This document shows, piece after piece, positions 31,201-41,745 of a stretch of 64,000 nt of DNA. Origin of the DNA: Phragmites australis. Lineage: Eukaryota > Streptophyta > Magnoliopsida > Poales > Poaceae. The first letter of the stretch is position 1. Every line of letters begins with the position of its first letter. A program made the position numbers and the translations under genes. Under the pieces are notes generated by a model. The model made no database searches. It worked only from the letters and a program-made list of their open reading frames with translations, and had not been told where the DNA came from. Where the stretch lies: NCBI RefSeq assembly GCF_958298935.1, contig NC_084923.1, positions 23,226,501 through 23,290,500 of the forward strand. Direction: 5' to 3'.

Positions 31201-33667
31201 TATACCATGTGTTAGCCTATTCTTATTGAAAGCCTACATATTATTATATTTCCCACACTTGTTGAGCGCGTCATGTGCTCACACTTGCTATTTTTCCTAT
31301 ACCATGCGGCATGTGTACTGCTACTCAGTGAGTGAAGATGTTGAAGGTTATCAATACAAGGTTGTGATGTTCTAGGCGTGTGTCTCTTGGTCGGTTGCCT
31401 GCGGTGTTGTTGGGCACTAGTGCTTTTATTCTGCTGCAGATATCTACATAGAAGACAATATATGTCAATTGTTGTAAGAGTTTAACGTTTATTCTATAAA
31501 AGTATTGCTTTTGTTACTTCACCAGTGAAGTCCTTATGTGTGTTGAACATCCTGGGTACACATAAGCCGCATTTGGTTTTGGCCGTTAAAACCGGGTGTG
31601 ACATAACATGTGTGAGTACATAATGTATTTGTAAGTATAGAAAAACATGGCATGGAGCTTAGGACAAGAAAGTTTAAACACTAGTTTACTGCAATAAGTA
31701 GCCTTGACCTATAACTCCAACAAAAGATATCATATTTACTAAGTATGAAGACTCCACTTAAACAAGAGGAACAAATCATCGGATTCTATCCGACTACTAA
31801 GACTCACCAGGTAATCCCATTACCTGGCTTCCCGACCATCCATCCCAGATCCGTGATCCCAACTAATCATGAAGAAGTCTAAGCGGCTCTTGACCGTGAG
31901 CACGGCTGATCGATTAGTTTTATACTATGCAGAGTTTGCACATTGTACCCACAAGTCACGATCAACTCTTTTGCTGGTACCTATTAGTACCTTACACACT
32001 TCCGAGCTGTGCACCGAGATATCAACAAGGCCTTTACAAAGGTCCCGCCGACCCGTAAGCACTCACTAAGGTTTCACACCTAATAGTGATTCCATCACTA
32101 CAGAGGCCTCCTTTTGTGTCACTCAACCGTCCATTGGTGCCTTCAGAATTAGAGGGGTGGCTAATTAATTGGTCAGACTGTAGCCGTATAAGCCTCGTGG
32201 TTGCGTTGTTTAGCCGGTTTACATGTTTCAAGAACCGGTTCTTAGGATCCCACATAGGTACAAACCATAATCGAACTATGTATTTCCCGCACACGTGCAT
32301 ACCCGCACCATCATCAAGCCAACCATCCTGCTAGGATCCCTAACTCCATGTTGCTACAAAAATTACCATTCTCAGTTCATGTTGCATAGACAATAATCAT
32401 ATTTACTTTGTAACCCACCGAACCATGACAGCGACTAAGCGTAACTTCCCTTATCCCAGGGACTCTATCTACGGCGATAAGGAAAATGATACATATACTA
32501 GTAAATCCTAACAAGGGATTCCAATTTAGACCAACCATGCAAGAAGGATAAAATGAAACAGGGCTCTGGTGGCTGGGGAGCTCCGATGAGCTGTGGAAAA
32601 TGGGAGGGGAGACGCTGATGAGCTCACCCCGAGCGAGAATAGAGCTGGAGCAAGGTCATGGAGGCCGATCGACAGGGACGACGATGGTGGCGGTCGGTGC
32701 GGTGTCGAGGAAGGGGCTTTTGTGGTTAACTGTCAGTGAAACCACATAGGACGACCTCTGGGGATCCCTGCGAAGCTAGAGAGGGGGTTAGCATCGCCAG
32801 AGATGGTGCAAATGCAGGGCATTGCGGCGGTGGTGCTACTCACTGAAGATGAAGGAGCAAGCGATGATGGTTCTATGGGCATGGAGACGGGGCATGAGCG
32901 GGTGAAAGAGGTGTAGAACCTCGCCATGGTGGTGGATGGTGGCTTAAATAGGTGTGCGGGCGAGCGGAGCAGCCGGGGCACACGAAGGTGAAACTGCCAA
33001 CATTAATGGACATTAAGGCCGATGTTTCCTTCATTAAATCGAATAATAGAGAGAGAAAACAGGTAGGGGTGGACTTGATGGGGCTTAAAGCTTCGGATCC
33101 GACCATTTCCAGGAGGAGAGAGGGCACAGGAAGGCACTGGATCAACGGCGGATGGGGGTGGGAAACAGGCGGCCGAAGGGTGGAGAAGGGGAGCCAGTGG
33201 CTCGGTTTTGGCATCAGCTCAGCTTGAGCTAGGCCCACGTGGCAGAGAGGGGAGGCGGGCATGCATGCGGGAGAAGGTTGGCTCGGCCGGGTGAGCTCGG
33301 TTCGAGAGAGAAGGGGGGGGGGGGTAGAAGGAGAAAAGAAGATAGGTTTTGGCCCATGTGGGGAGAGGGAGGGGGAGGCAGCCTGGTTAGGTTTATGAAT
33401 TAGGAAAAATGGTTTTCTTTTTACCTTTAATCCATTTTCGCAAAGAGTTTTTGGACGAGCGCCTTCTAGTGATATTTTGCTAACATTTTCCACACATAAA
33501 AACGTAATGTAACTAATGCAGCATGAATGCATCAAGCATAAATATAACATATGGCATATTGGATTTAGAAATTAATTTCCTTCTATATTTAAACAAGATC
33601 TACAACTCCTATTAAATTCTAGCAAAATTTTAAACTATTGAGAAAATTGAAAATTTAGGGTGTTACA
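28141..33667 (-). repeat. Outer solo LTR (gypsy, minus strand), interrupted by a second LTR
   Basis: Read on the minus strand it begins TGTAACACCCTAAATTTTC (33667) and ends AAAATCGGGTGCTACA (28141). Without the inserted LTR and its duplicated target it is about 2.36 kb. No PBS, polypurine tract or pol sequence adjoins it. Its opening resembles that of the inner LTR, sharing the TTGATGCATTCATGCTG word, so both belong to one superfamily. The GC-rich part (about 32560-33350) has proline-rich ORFs without recognisable domains. A (TA)n(TG)n microsatellite lies at about 28172-28210. Flanks TACGC and TATGG match at only 3 of 5 bases, so the ends are probable rather than certain. Confidence 0.65.
28442..31603 (+). 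repeat. Inner solo LTR (gypsy, + strand)
   Basis: It starts TGTTACACCCTGATTTTC and ends AAAACCGGGTGTGACA. Flanks are TAACG (28437-28441) and TAACA (31604-31608), a 5 bp target duplication with one G-to-A change. The length is 3162 bp, with no internal region. A TATA-like CCTATAAAGTCCC near 29120 may be the LTR promoter. Internal ORFs are short and low-complexity. Confidence 0.8.
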
Positions 33668-35090
33668 TATGGGGTGATGACTAGGACATGCATCAAAGTG
33701 ATCATAATTTTAATTAGTAGCTACACACACGAGGGAAAATAATGATCATGGTATGATCTGGACAAGAGTTTCTTAGCTCTGAAGACTTGTACTTCATAAG
33801 ACTCCTGTTTGCCATACTGTTGGTGAAAGAAAATGTCTTCCACGAACAAAGTGCGATGAGAATCAACTCACAGGAGTGGTTCAAGCTTGGAGGAGAAGTA
33901 GAGAGGGTAAGAGTGCCTAGAGTTCTTTGGAAAAATCTATTCCTCCTTACTGGGTGGCCAAGGGTCAGTATTTATACTGATATTTAGAGTGTGAATGTAC
34001 AAATGTGCACATATGAGGCCAGTAGATATACAAGTTCTTTTCTTGTACAACAGGGCATAGGGATAGCCCTATAAATCATTGCTATGGCTAGTGAAGTAAT
34101 TGTCCTAGCAGCTGGTCATCTATTTCAGCGCCACACTGCATTATCGTGTTAGGCAGCCTACATTTGACGGGTATTAAATGCCAGTTAGTTCACTACAAGT
34201 GGAGGGTGGCCCTGCAGGCCCCTCATGGTTGACCTTTTTGAAGGTCTAGTTGCTCCAGGACTCTAGAGGGCACTGAAGGCATGGCCTCTTGGACCCCTCC
34301 GGAGCCATAGGGCCCCAGAGGAGTCCTGAGCCTGATGGTCCCCGAGCCTAGACCCGGGGAGCCCAGGGGCGTCGAGGGTCTTCGGTGGTGACCCCCCAAC
34401 ATCAGCCCCTCGTGAGGATGGCCTGTGGTGCGACCATCCTCGAAGTACTCGGAGCAGAGCCTCCGGCGACCCTTAGCTTCATGACCATGGGCCCTCAGCG
34501 CTTTGATGGTTTTGAAGTTTGGGAGTGCTAGTCCAACAGTTAGGCGGAATGTGTAACGTCACCTGCGAGGGATGACATTAAATGCAGCTTGCGGTTAGTG
34601 ATGTAGTCATGTCTTGGTCGAGCTGTAGTGGGACACATGGCGCTTTGGTATTGGAGGGTCATGGAGAGCGGTTCTACTTCCCCATGATGGTGGGGAAGGG
34701 ATGAGGCAAGACGTGCTCCTGTGCCCTAGGGCAGCAATGGCTCCTCCTTAGGCGGATAAAGTAGGAGTCTTGGCCGGTTGGTGTTCTCATCTATCATTCT
34801 CGCCTCTTTTCCCCCCTTGCTTTCGCCAGCGCGCTCATCAGCCACTACGCCTCCTCTCTTCATTGCTGTCGAGTGTTCTTCACTGTAATTCTAGGGTCGT
34901 TATGACTCGCTCGGGCGCATCCAGTGGGGCTGGATCCCTATAGGGGGCCGTGGGGCATCTGGAGACCAAGCCACCATACTGGTGGGAGACGTGGGGGCCA
35001 TGATTCCCCCACCTCCCCTTGGTCCTCCACCGGGCGTGGAACTCTGTCACGGCAGCAAGAAACATCCTTGGTAGACTCATGTGCTAGGGG
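33668..35090. mobile_element. LTR-like relic of a gypsy element
   Basis: Non-coding. It has TATTTATACTG near 33970 and a GC-rich end with GTGACCCCCCAACATCAGCC (about 34387-34407). This resembles the LTR/inner junction of a grass gypsy family whose LTR ends in CCCCAACA. The partner LTR and boundaries were not found. Confidence 0.4.
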
Positions 35091-35610
35091 AGACGACCGT
35101 CGCCGTAGCCGATTTCGACCACATGGTTGAGGAGGGGAAGATCCCCTCCAGGTCGGTGGCTCGCCTTCCAGCGGGAGAGGCGATCTCGGCCCCGTAGAGT
35201 CATGAAGTGGTGGTTTTTTAGGCCTTATTTGACACGGTGCTTGGGTTCCCGGCCACACTGCTTCTCGAAGGGGTGCTCTTTCACTTGTATGTGGATCTCC
35301 CCCAATTCTCAGCCAACGCTATCGCCCGTCTGGCTATCTTCGAATGGGCCATACAAACGGAGAGCTGTGAGGGTCGGGTGGAGCTATTTGCTGCTATCCA
35401 TGAAGCAAGCTGCCACCCGAAGCCTCAGTTGGAGGGTGGGGAGACGAGGGCCCTCTATTTTGGTAGAGTGAATTTTTAGCTCCAGTCAAAATATCAGAAT
35501 ATGTTCTCGGTGAAGGCCATCAACAACTGGTGAAGGCCATCAACAACACCGAGTGGACGGAGGGATGGTTTTAGTATGATGTAGGTCTTGGATCCCCCCT
35601 CTACCCTACC
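35090..35610 (+). pseudogene. Gypsy-associated accessory ORF fragment (PF04195-like)
   Basis: The frame from about 35200 reads CLGFPATLLLEGVLFHLYVD, LPQFSANAIARLAIFEWAIQ, then CEGRVELFAAIHEA and TRALYFGRVNF, stopping at 35477-35479. After the stop, a similar frame continues (LQSKYQNMFSVKAINN). This fits the N-terminal 'putative gypsy type transposon' family found in grass elements, where LPHLSPNAIL-type words are typical. It is short and interrupted. A 16 bp unit (TGAAGGCCATCAACAA) is duplicated near 35512-35545. Assignment is from memory of the family pattern. Confidence 0.5.
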
Positions 35611-36124
35611 AACTGGGACATTTAGTATGTCCAGACCTCAGTGGTAGATGTCCCTGAGGCTCAATTGGCTACGAGGGTAGCACTTGTTTGGAGGGTGGCC
35701 CAGAAGATGAGCATACATGACCTCGTAGAGAAGTTCACGATGCTACACCTCTGTCCTCTTCAGGTGGGCTGACACCACATCTTCGAACAAGGTGGGGAAG
35801 CGAGCCGAACGTGTATTTTAGGCTAACTACAAGTTTCGGTGAGTCTTCTTTGTGTAGCTTTGAATCCGCAGACGTGAGACACATTTTTCATTAAGAGAGT
35901 TGCCTCCCATTGGACCAAGTGGCCGAGGTGGTGGAAAAGTTCTTGGGCCAGCTGTCCATCATGGAGTGGGACCAGCTAAAAACAAAATTATGTAAGGCAC
36001 AAAGTGGTTAGGATAGCGGAAAAACTAAGATCTAAATCTTTTTATGGGCAATTTTCTTGACTCTAGGTAATAGAACAGGACGAAACAAAATGGGATAATT
36101 GAGATAACCTAACGAGCAATCGAA

Positions 36125-36136
36125 GCTCTGATACCA
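36125..36136 (-). other. tRNA-Met-type primer binding site
   Basis: Minus strand TGGTATCAGAGC, an exact plant copia PBS, two bases from the LTR at 36139. Only about 150 bp of internal sequence remains to its left. Confidence 0.85.
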
Positions 36137-36138
36137 AT

Positions 36139-36884
36139 TGATGTGAGTTTGCCCAATCTTCCAAAGGTAATATGATAAGTTGATTTGGTGGAATTTCGAC
36201 ATTGATGATCCAAAGGCTCCAACTAGGACATATTGAGAATCCTCGCAACTACTACACCACTACTCTGTGATTATCAGCCATGCCAAGACGTGATTGACCT
36301 TGCCAAGAAAGCTTTTTCTGTAAATGAATCACGAACACAAGAAATAACATGTAGATGTAATCTGAATATTGTGGATTACCAATGAAGTACTCGAGTTCGG
36401 GGTTCTACAAACCAATATATGGCGAAACTCTCTAAAATAGAATAATCTAAACAAAACCCGAGCCTAAACTACGGAAGCTACCAGTATATATAGGGGATGT
36501 GAGGAGGTCACCCTAGGGTTGTGTGGACCTGAGAAGAGGCGTACATAACCTAGACTCCGACCTCGACTCGATTATAATACCTAAAAAGGTTCAAAATAGT
36601 GACACAGCATATTATTCCTTCAACTCTGACTAAACTATAAGAAATATTTGGTCAAGCCTAGATCCATTGGAAAGGGCTAGTCATAAACTTTCCAGCAAGT
36701 CCAAGATCACGTCAATTAGACTTTGTACGTGAGAGTTATGTCCGTTTTACTAACGTGCTATCCTGAGATTTCGAGTTGAATTTGGAGTTCGACTTGTTGT
36801 TCGAGTAGACTTGGCACTCAAGTGATTACGTCCAGGTGAGCTTGTGATGCCTTTCCCATATACCTAAGCAATAAAAACATCACA
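36139..36884 (-). repeat. 5' LTR of a truncated copia element (746 bp)
   Basis: On + it runs from TGATGTGAG to AACATCACA, so the ends are inverted repeats (TGATGTG and CATCACA), next to an exact PBS. No pol sequence is attached: the element is truncated just inside the PBS. Confidence 0.75.
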
Positions 36885-37199
36885 AGAATTTAGTAGTAGT
36901 CCATATAAGAAGGCATGAACAGTGAGGAATGAGTTCACCTGGTGGTTTAATTGTCACGCATGTGGTCTTTTAATTGGCCCTTATATAATTTGAGGATTAT
37001 TAGCAGTGTTGCTCATATCCGAAGGAGCCATGTCCTCATCACTGTGCACCCCTCCATACAAGAGACACTTGAAATTCCAGTAATGTCTGCCTGTTATTTT
37101 GCTGATTTAGTAATAATTGGCCAGATTGTAGGCACATCTTGTTGAATACTTCGAGGATTCCATCACAACAGTCTAAGTATCTACATCCCTAATTCGAGT
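36885..37199. other. Unassigned DNA between copia LTRs
   Basis: About 315 bp with short ORFs only. Nothing recognised. Confidence 0.5.
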
Positions 37200-38723
37200 T
37201 TTTGTAATTAATGACAACATGATCATCGTGATTAACATGTGTTTTTATAGGATTTATTGAAAATTAGGTCATGAGGATGATTCTTGGGTATTCTTGTCCC
37301 CTATATTGGTTTTTATGGTTATCAGCAAAGCATATGCTTGAAAATTAAGGACTAACTAGTCCTAAGTGTTGTTTAGAGTTAAGAGATACTTAGAGTAGTA
37401 TAGGTCTTTGTTTTACCTCTAGTCGTACTATTAAGGGAGGTTGAGGATAGTAGCTTGACTTAGTTCGGGCTAGAAAGATAGTTGTGATGCACACTAGTCA
37501 AATCTATTGATAGGTAGCCCAAATAAAGCCTAAAAAATAGAAGATTGAATACAGGACCAAGTTTGGAATGAAATGGAAAAGTCTCTGATATTTTAGAGTC
37601 ACTGTATGATACAGTGGTGACTGGGCAGTTTTTGGTCAGTGAAGATGGAGTTTCAAGTAGTGTAATCGTATGATACGGTGATCAGGTCACCATATGATAC
37701 AATGCACCGTACTGCTGGATAGAGATTTTGGGAAGTTGGCACCTTCTAAAATTGTAGTCACCTTATGATATGGTGCATCATGCCGCTAGATAGAGACTGT
37801 GGCAACTGGGTGACTTTAAAAAATGAAGTCACCATACGATATGGTGTTTTGAGTCACCATATGATACAGTGAGGTGTACGGAACAATAACAGCTAGGTTT
37901 TGTAGCCGTTGGTAAGTCTAGTCACCGTATGATATGGTGGTAGTCACTGTATCATACGGTGACCTCAGTTTTCTATTGACGTTAGGATAACAACTAGTTT
38001 TTGGTTGGTGGTTATAAATACGACCCCCACTCCTTATTGAAGGCTCTCTTGGCTGGTGGTTGAGCTCAGTTACATACTTGAAGAGTCAAGAGGAAGAAGA
38101 AGAAGCACTTGTGTAATTTCCAAGCTCCTTAATTGTAAAAAAGGACATCATTAGTGCTGAAGAGTAGCTAGTGTGCATCCAATAATCTCTTTGGTTTAGA
38201 TTATGTTAAGTGAGGTTCTTAGCTTGTTACTCTTGGGGATTGACGTCACCTAGATGGCACGGTGGTATTTGGTCTTAAGGAGCTGCATGGTGAAATTATT
38301 GTTGAAGGCTCAAGATAATCATGTATCAATTTAGAGTTCACCGATCTAGAGTGGAGAAGGACTACAACTAGAGAGTGCTTGGTCCCTTGTGTGAGATCAA
38401 GAGGGAGCTACACCCTTGCCTTTTCTTCAACGACTAGGGGGAGCGCCAACTCCTTAATACCTTAGGAAAAAATCAAGTCCCTCTATCCTTTCTCTTTACT
38501 TTAAGCAATTTACTTCTAGCATTTAATTTTTGTATTTACATTCTTGCAATTTTCTTTACTAGGATTGCTTTGATAGAATAGGGATAGTGCTTGATTGAGC
38601 TTGCATATTTATCTAGAAACTAGTACATATTTAGGTTAATGTTGTTACTTATCTTACAATAGTTTTTAGAGGTAGAAAAGTTTTAGAACTCAATTCATTC
38701 CCTCTTGGGCATCTTGATTCTAT
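37200..38723 (+). repeat. Sirevirus-type copia LTR with palindrome cluster
   Basis: The right end is set by ATTGGTATCCTAGCC at about 38724-38738, a PBS like TGGTATCAGAGCC with small changes, after CTCTTGGGCATCTTGATTC. That ending is familiar from Opie/Ji-type Sireviruses. The left end, near TGTAATTAATGACAAC at about 37200, is estimated. The LTR contains eight near-palindromes at 37600-37965. Only a short internal stub (to about 38960) follows, so the element is truncated. Confidence 0.65.
37600..37965. repeat. Cluster of eight 17-bp palindromes, consensus CACCRTATGATAYGGTG
   Basis: Members include a perfect one, CACTGTATGATACAGTG at 37600-37616, and variants near 37664, 37688, 37762, 37827, 37852, 37923 and 37943, most preceded by GT. 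Sirevirus LTRs are known to carry repeated palindromic motifs. Here the core is TATGATA rather than the CCGGAC type familiar from maize. Confidence 0.85.
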
Positions 38724-38959
38724 AATTGGTATCCTAGCCTCGTGCTCACAAATTAGGCTTCACCGCCTAGAGCAAGATGCTTCACGAGGTTGGCAATCCA
38801 TACTTTGAAGACAGATGTACCACCACCTACACAGGCATCCCAACATCATCGTCAATAGGCTTAGCAATACACCCCAGGTACATATGCTCTAGGGAAGGGC
38901 AAGGGAAAGCGGAAGAGGTTGAGGCAATGAACTCCGTAATTTGGTCATTTGTATGTGTA

Positions 38960-39120
38960 AACTCGGTTTGAATGTTGATGTTTGGATGTAAAGTCGTCGA
39001 TATGTATGTTGATGTTCAATGTGTGCAATGGATGTTTAGATGTGAAGTCGTGTTGATGTTCAATGTATGTAGCCGATGTTTATATGTTGATGTTATGCAG
39101 TGGATGTTTGGATGTGAAAC
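38960..39120. repeat. Short degenerate minisatellite
   Basis: Repeated GTTGATGTT(CAATGT) and GGATGTTTRGATGTGAA words in units of about 40 bp, three to four imperfect copies. Confidence 0.7.
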
Positions 39121-39129
39121 CAGAAGTAC

Positions 39130-39620
39130 GATGCCTATCTTTGCGTGGCACCATACATGCATACTACATGCCACAAATAATGGCGCCGTGTGCTGGCCTG
39201 AGCTCAATCCTTTTATGAAGAAGGGGTTTGTAGCACCGTGCTGAAGGGGCACGAAGCATAACTTGTGATGCCATACTTGCATACTACGACACCATATGTT
39301 ATGGTGCCGTGCCTTAGCCCAAACCCTTCGGTATTTGGTATAGTTTCCTTGGTACAAAGCACGGCGCCAAATATTATGGCGCCGTGACATTGACATACGG
39401 CGCAAAAGGATATGGCGTCATACTAGGCCACGTCAACCAGAGCCATCCAGTGTAGATCATGCATGGTAGTGCACGACGCCAAGTCCGGTGGTGCTGTGTA
39501 GTTAAGCTACGGCACCAAAGGTCATGACGCCGTGAAAAAGATCCATTTGTGGACATCATTTTCAGAGAACCTATTCGTAAAATATGATTCTCAAAAAGAT
39601 TAAAAAGTAAGAATTCCGCA
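39130..39620. mobile_element. GGCGCC hairpin-rich element
   Basis: At least five inverted word pairs, for example CACGGCGCCAAATATTATGGCGCCGTG (27 bases, about 39360-39386; centre AAATATT) and TACGGCACCAAAGGTCATGACGCCGTG near 39510. The same design occurs at about 26168-26198 and related GCGCC words occur in the MITE at 27007-27376. It looks like a non-autonomous element or its subterminal region. The class and exact ends were not determined. Confidence 0.55.
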
Positions 39621-40190
39621 ACCAAATGCCCTTAGCAACTTGCTTTTTTCTATTGTACCAAAGGATACGGGCAATGCAAGTAAGCGCGTTTGGTGTGTCA
39701 GAACCATCCTACCACGACGCGAATATCCATTCAGAAAATATTATTTCTAGTCTTAGTTTATCTGCAAAGATTTATGTGCATTTAGATTTTAATTATAAAC
39801 GGCCGTACCTCTTTTATGTAGAAAAAAACTATGTTTCACTTCTTGGATTATCAAATTCAGGGGAAACCTCCGAGAATAATAATAAAAAAAAGATAGCAAC
39901 AAGCCGACTAATGCGACATCCACACAACTGAACAAAACGAGCAATTGAACTACACAAGAGTGGAATTAAAAAAACAGAAAACAGAGAAATGATGAAGGAT
40001 CAAAAGCTCTTCTTTTCATGCACAGATGTTCTCACGAATTCAACTACAGACCCGCTGAATCTGAATGTTCTCCAGTTGAACAAAAGGGAGTGATTTTGGA
40101 TCAGTAGTAATGCGGTATCAGGTGGATAGTTGATTCTATGAATTCTCTTCTGGACAAGTAGGTGAAAACGCACAAAAGAAACAAAAAGGA
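39621..40190. other. Intergenic DNA
   Basis: No gene recognised. AT-rich with short ORFs only. Confidence 0.5.
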
Positions 40191-40191
40191 T

Positions 40192-40382
40192 AAATTCCTC
40201 CTATGCTACTAAATTTTTTGTATTCTCTTATATACCATTGATGTCTCGATGATACGTGGGACGTTAGTGGCATATAAGGGAATGACATGATTTTTAATAG
40301 CATACGCTCACATGTTATTGAGACATCATAGACATATAATATATTAGTGAAAAATTATAGTGGTATGAGAGAAATTCCCTCC
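40192..40382. mobile_element. MITE with about 55-60 bp imperfect inverted repeats
   Basis: The left arm (ATTCCTCCTATGCTACTAAA ... TGATGTCTC) is inverted in the right arm (GAGACATCA ... AGTGGTATGAGAGAAATTCCC). The loop is about 70 bp and there is no ORF. Superfamily undetermined. Confidence 0.7.
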
Positions 40383-40875
40383 CTCTAGAAAAAAACTTTT
40401 TTTCTGCTTTCGCCCTGCAGATGATGTTCATAGTGTGCAGTGTATAGGCACCACAAAATTGGATCTCATATGTAAACTCGATAATATACACGCCACACAC
40501 AAGCTGCTTAAAAATATAATGTCATGATCACTACGTGAAAAAAATCTCAAAAGTGACAGATCATAAGCTAAATAAGTGACGGATGCGGGACCCGTCACCC
40601 CAAACATGTCACTGATGACTACACATAAGTGACGAGAGCGCACCTGTCACTAGTAATGCACACAGTGACAGGTCTAGATCAAAGCCCATCACTGACGACT
40701 ACATATAAGTGACAGATCAAGATCTAGACCCGTCACTTATGAGCAATTAAAAAACAAAAAAATAAAATAAAAGAATAATTAAAAAATTGACCAACAAGAA
40801 CAACAAATGGTCAGTGTTAGATCGTCAAGAGAAACAATGCCATTTAAGATTTGTACAAAGGAACAGAGAAATAAT

Positions 40876-41097
40876 CTCCTGGTAGTTCATCAGCTGGCAT
40901 AGCTGCTCCCTCTCCAAGTCCATCAGCCACGGATGCGCCTGCACGCCAAAGACACAGACCCAAATATATGCTTACATGGCTTGATCCGTTCAAGACTCAG
41001 GTGCAGCACAAAGAACAGTGACGTGCAGTTGCTTTACCTTGAGGTAGATGTCAATGGCGCGGTAGAGGCTGTCATCGAGGGCCCGGGCGTAGTACAT
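40876..41097 (-). pseudogene. Captured NPH3-domain gene fragment, C-proximal piece with intron
   Basis: On the minus strand, YYARALDDSLYRAIDIYLK (41097-41038) is followed by a GTAAAG donor. After about 100 bp comes a GTGCAG acceptor and AHPWLMDLEREQLCQLMNYQ (40938-40876). This is the conserved NPH3 stretch 'DSLYRAIDIYLKAHP..L...EREQLCRLMNCQKLS'. NPH3 proteins are BTB-type CUL3 adaptors in phototropin signalling. The intron is retained, showing capture at DNA level. No full domain remains. Confidence 0.8.
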
Positions 41098-41480
41098 GTG
41101 TCCTCACCTTCGGTGTTCCATAGGAAGTGTGCGTAGGTAGCGGCGTTGTGCAAGTTGTCGGGGTCGGCCACGATGGCCTCCTGGTGGTCGTTCCACGCCT
41201 TTCACAGGAAGGCCGCGTACCGGTCTAGCGCCTACGCGTTCGCTGGCTTCGCGCGCACCGCCCTCTCGAAGTAGTGCTCTCCCTGCAACAAAACGAGAGT
41301 TACTATCGGTAACGGCTGTTGTCAAACCATCGAACAGGTGGTGGGCGTCACCGAGGGGACCTACCGGCCGTGGTCATTCGGCACGAGGTAGCGGACCTAC
41401 GCGAAGTTGGTGAGGATGAGCGAGTTGTTCGGCTCATTGGATACGGCCTGCCCGTACCTATACTATGTCCTTGCGTGCTG
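41098..41480 (-). pseudogene. Captured TPR-repeat gene fragment with intron
   Basis: On the minus strand, YGQAVSNEPNNSLILTNFA, a TAG stop, then VRYLVPNDHGR precede a GTAGGT donor. After about 100 bp (TTGCAG acceptor) come EHYFERAVRAKPANA, KAWNDHQEAIVADPDNLHNA and ATYAHFLWNTEG. These are tetratricopeptide repeats of the plant family with 'AEHYFERAVRAxPADAEALGRYA' and 'YAHFLWNTGGEDTC'. In-frame stops (for example NA*AL, FL*KA) make it non-coding. It lies between the two NPH3 pieces. Confidence 0.75.
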
Positions 41481-41499
41481 GGCGACGCCCACCACCTAT

Positions 41500-41745
41500 T
41501 CGACGACAACATAGTGCATCAGCGAGCCGGCGATGTTCTCGGGGCTCATGTCTCTCGACCGCATCAACGTGATGAGCCTCTTGTACACGGGCAACTTGAG
41601 CGACGACGCTGCTTTTACCACCAGTCCGCACTCGACAATCTCGGCTTTCCGACAGTGCTTATGCCATTCTAGATCACCGTCTCCTCGAGGCTCTTCACCG
41701 TGTATTGCTCCAGCATGGGCCACCGAAGCGCCTTAGGCTACCACT
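41500..41745 (-). pseudogene. Captured NPH3-domain gene fragment, N-proximal piece
   Basis: Minus strand: KPRLSSADWW in one frame, then after a frameshift SSLKLPVYKRLITLMRSRDM and ENIAGSLMHYV. This matches the NPH3 domain segment 'DWWxEDxxSLxLPxYKRLI...MxPExIAGSLMHYA'. It precedes the C-proximal piece in correct protein order, with the TPR piece between them. Confidence 0.75.

Noticed and set aside
30914..31375. 153-codon + ORF with hydrophobic stretches
   Set aside because: Inside a solo LTR with TG/CA ends and a target duplication, with no homology that I recognise. The hydrophobic residues come from T-rich sequence.
32873..33550. 225-codon minus-strand ORF
   Set aside because: It lies in the GC-rich part of an LTR, is Pro/Ser-rich and has no domain. 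Its position within LTR ends argues against a gene.
37600..37965. Palindrome cluster as a CRISPR array
   Set aside because: Spacing is irregular, the units are inverted-repeat variants, and the setting is a plant LTR.
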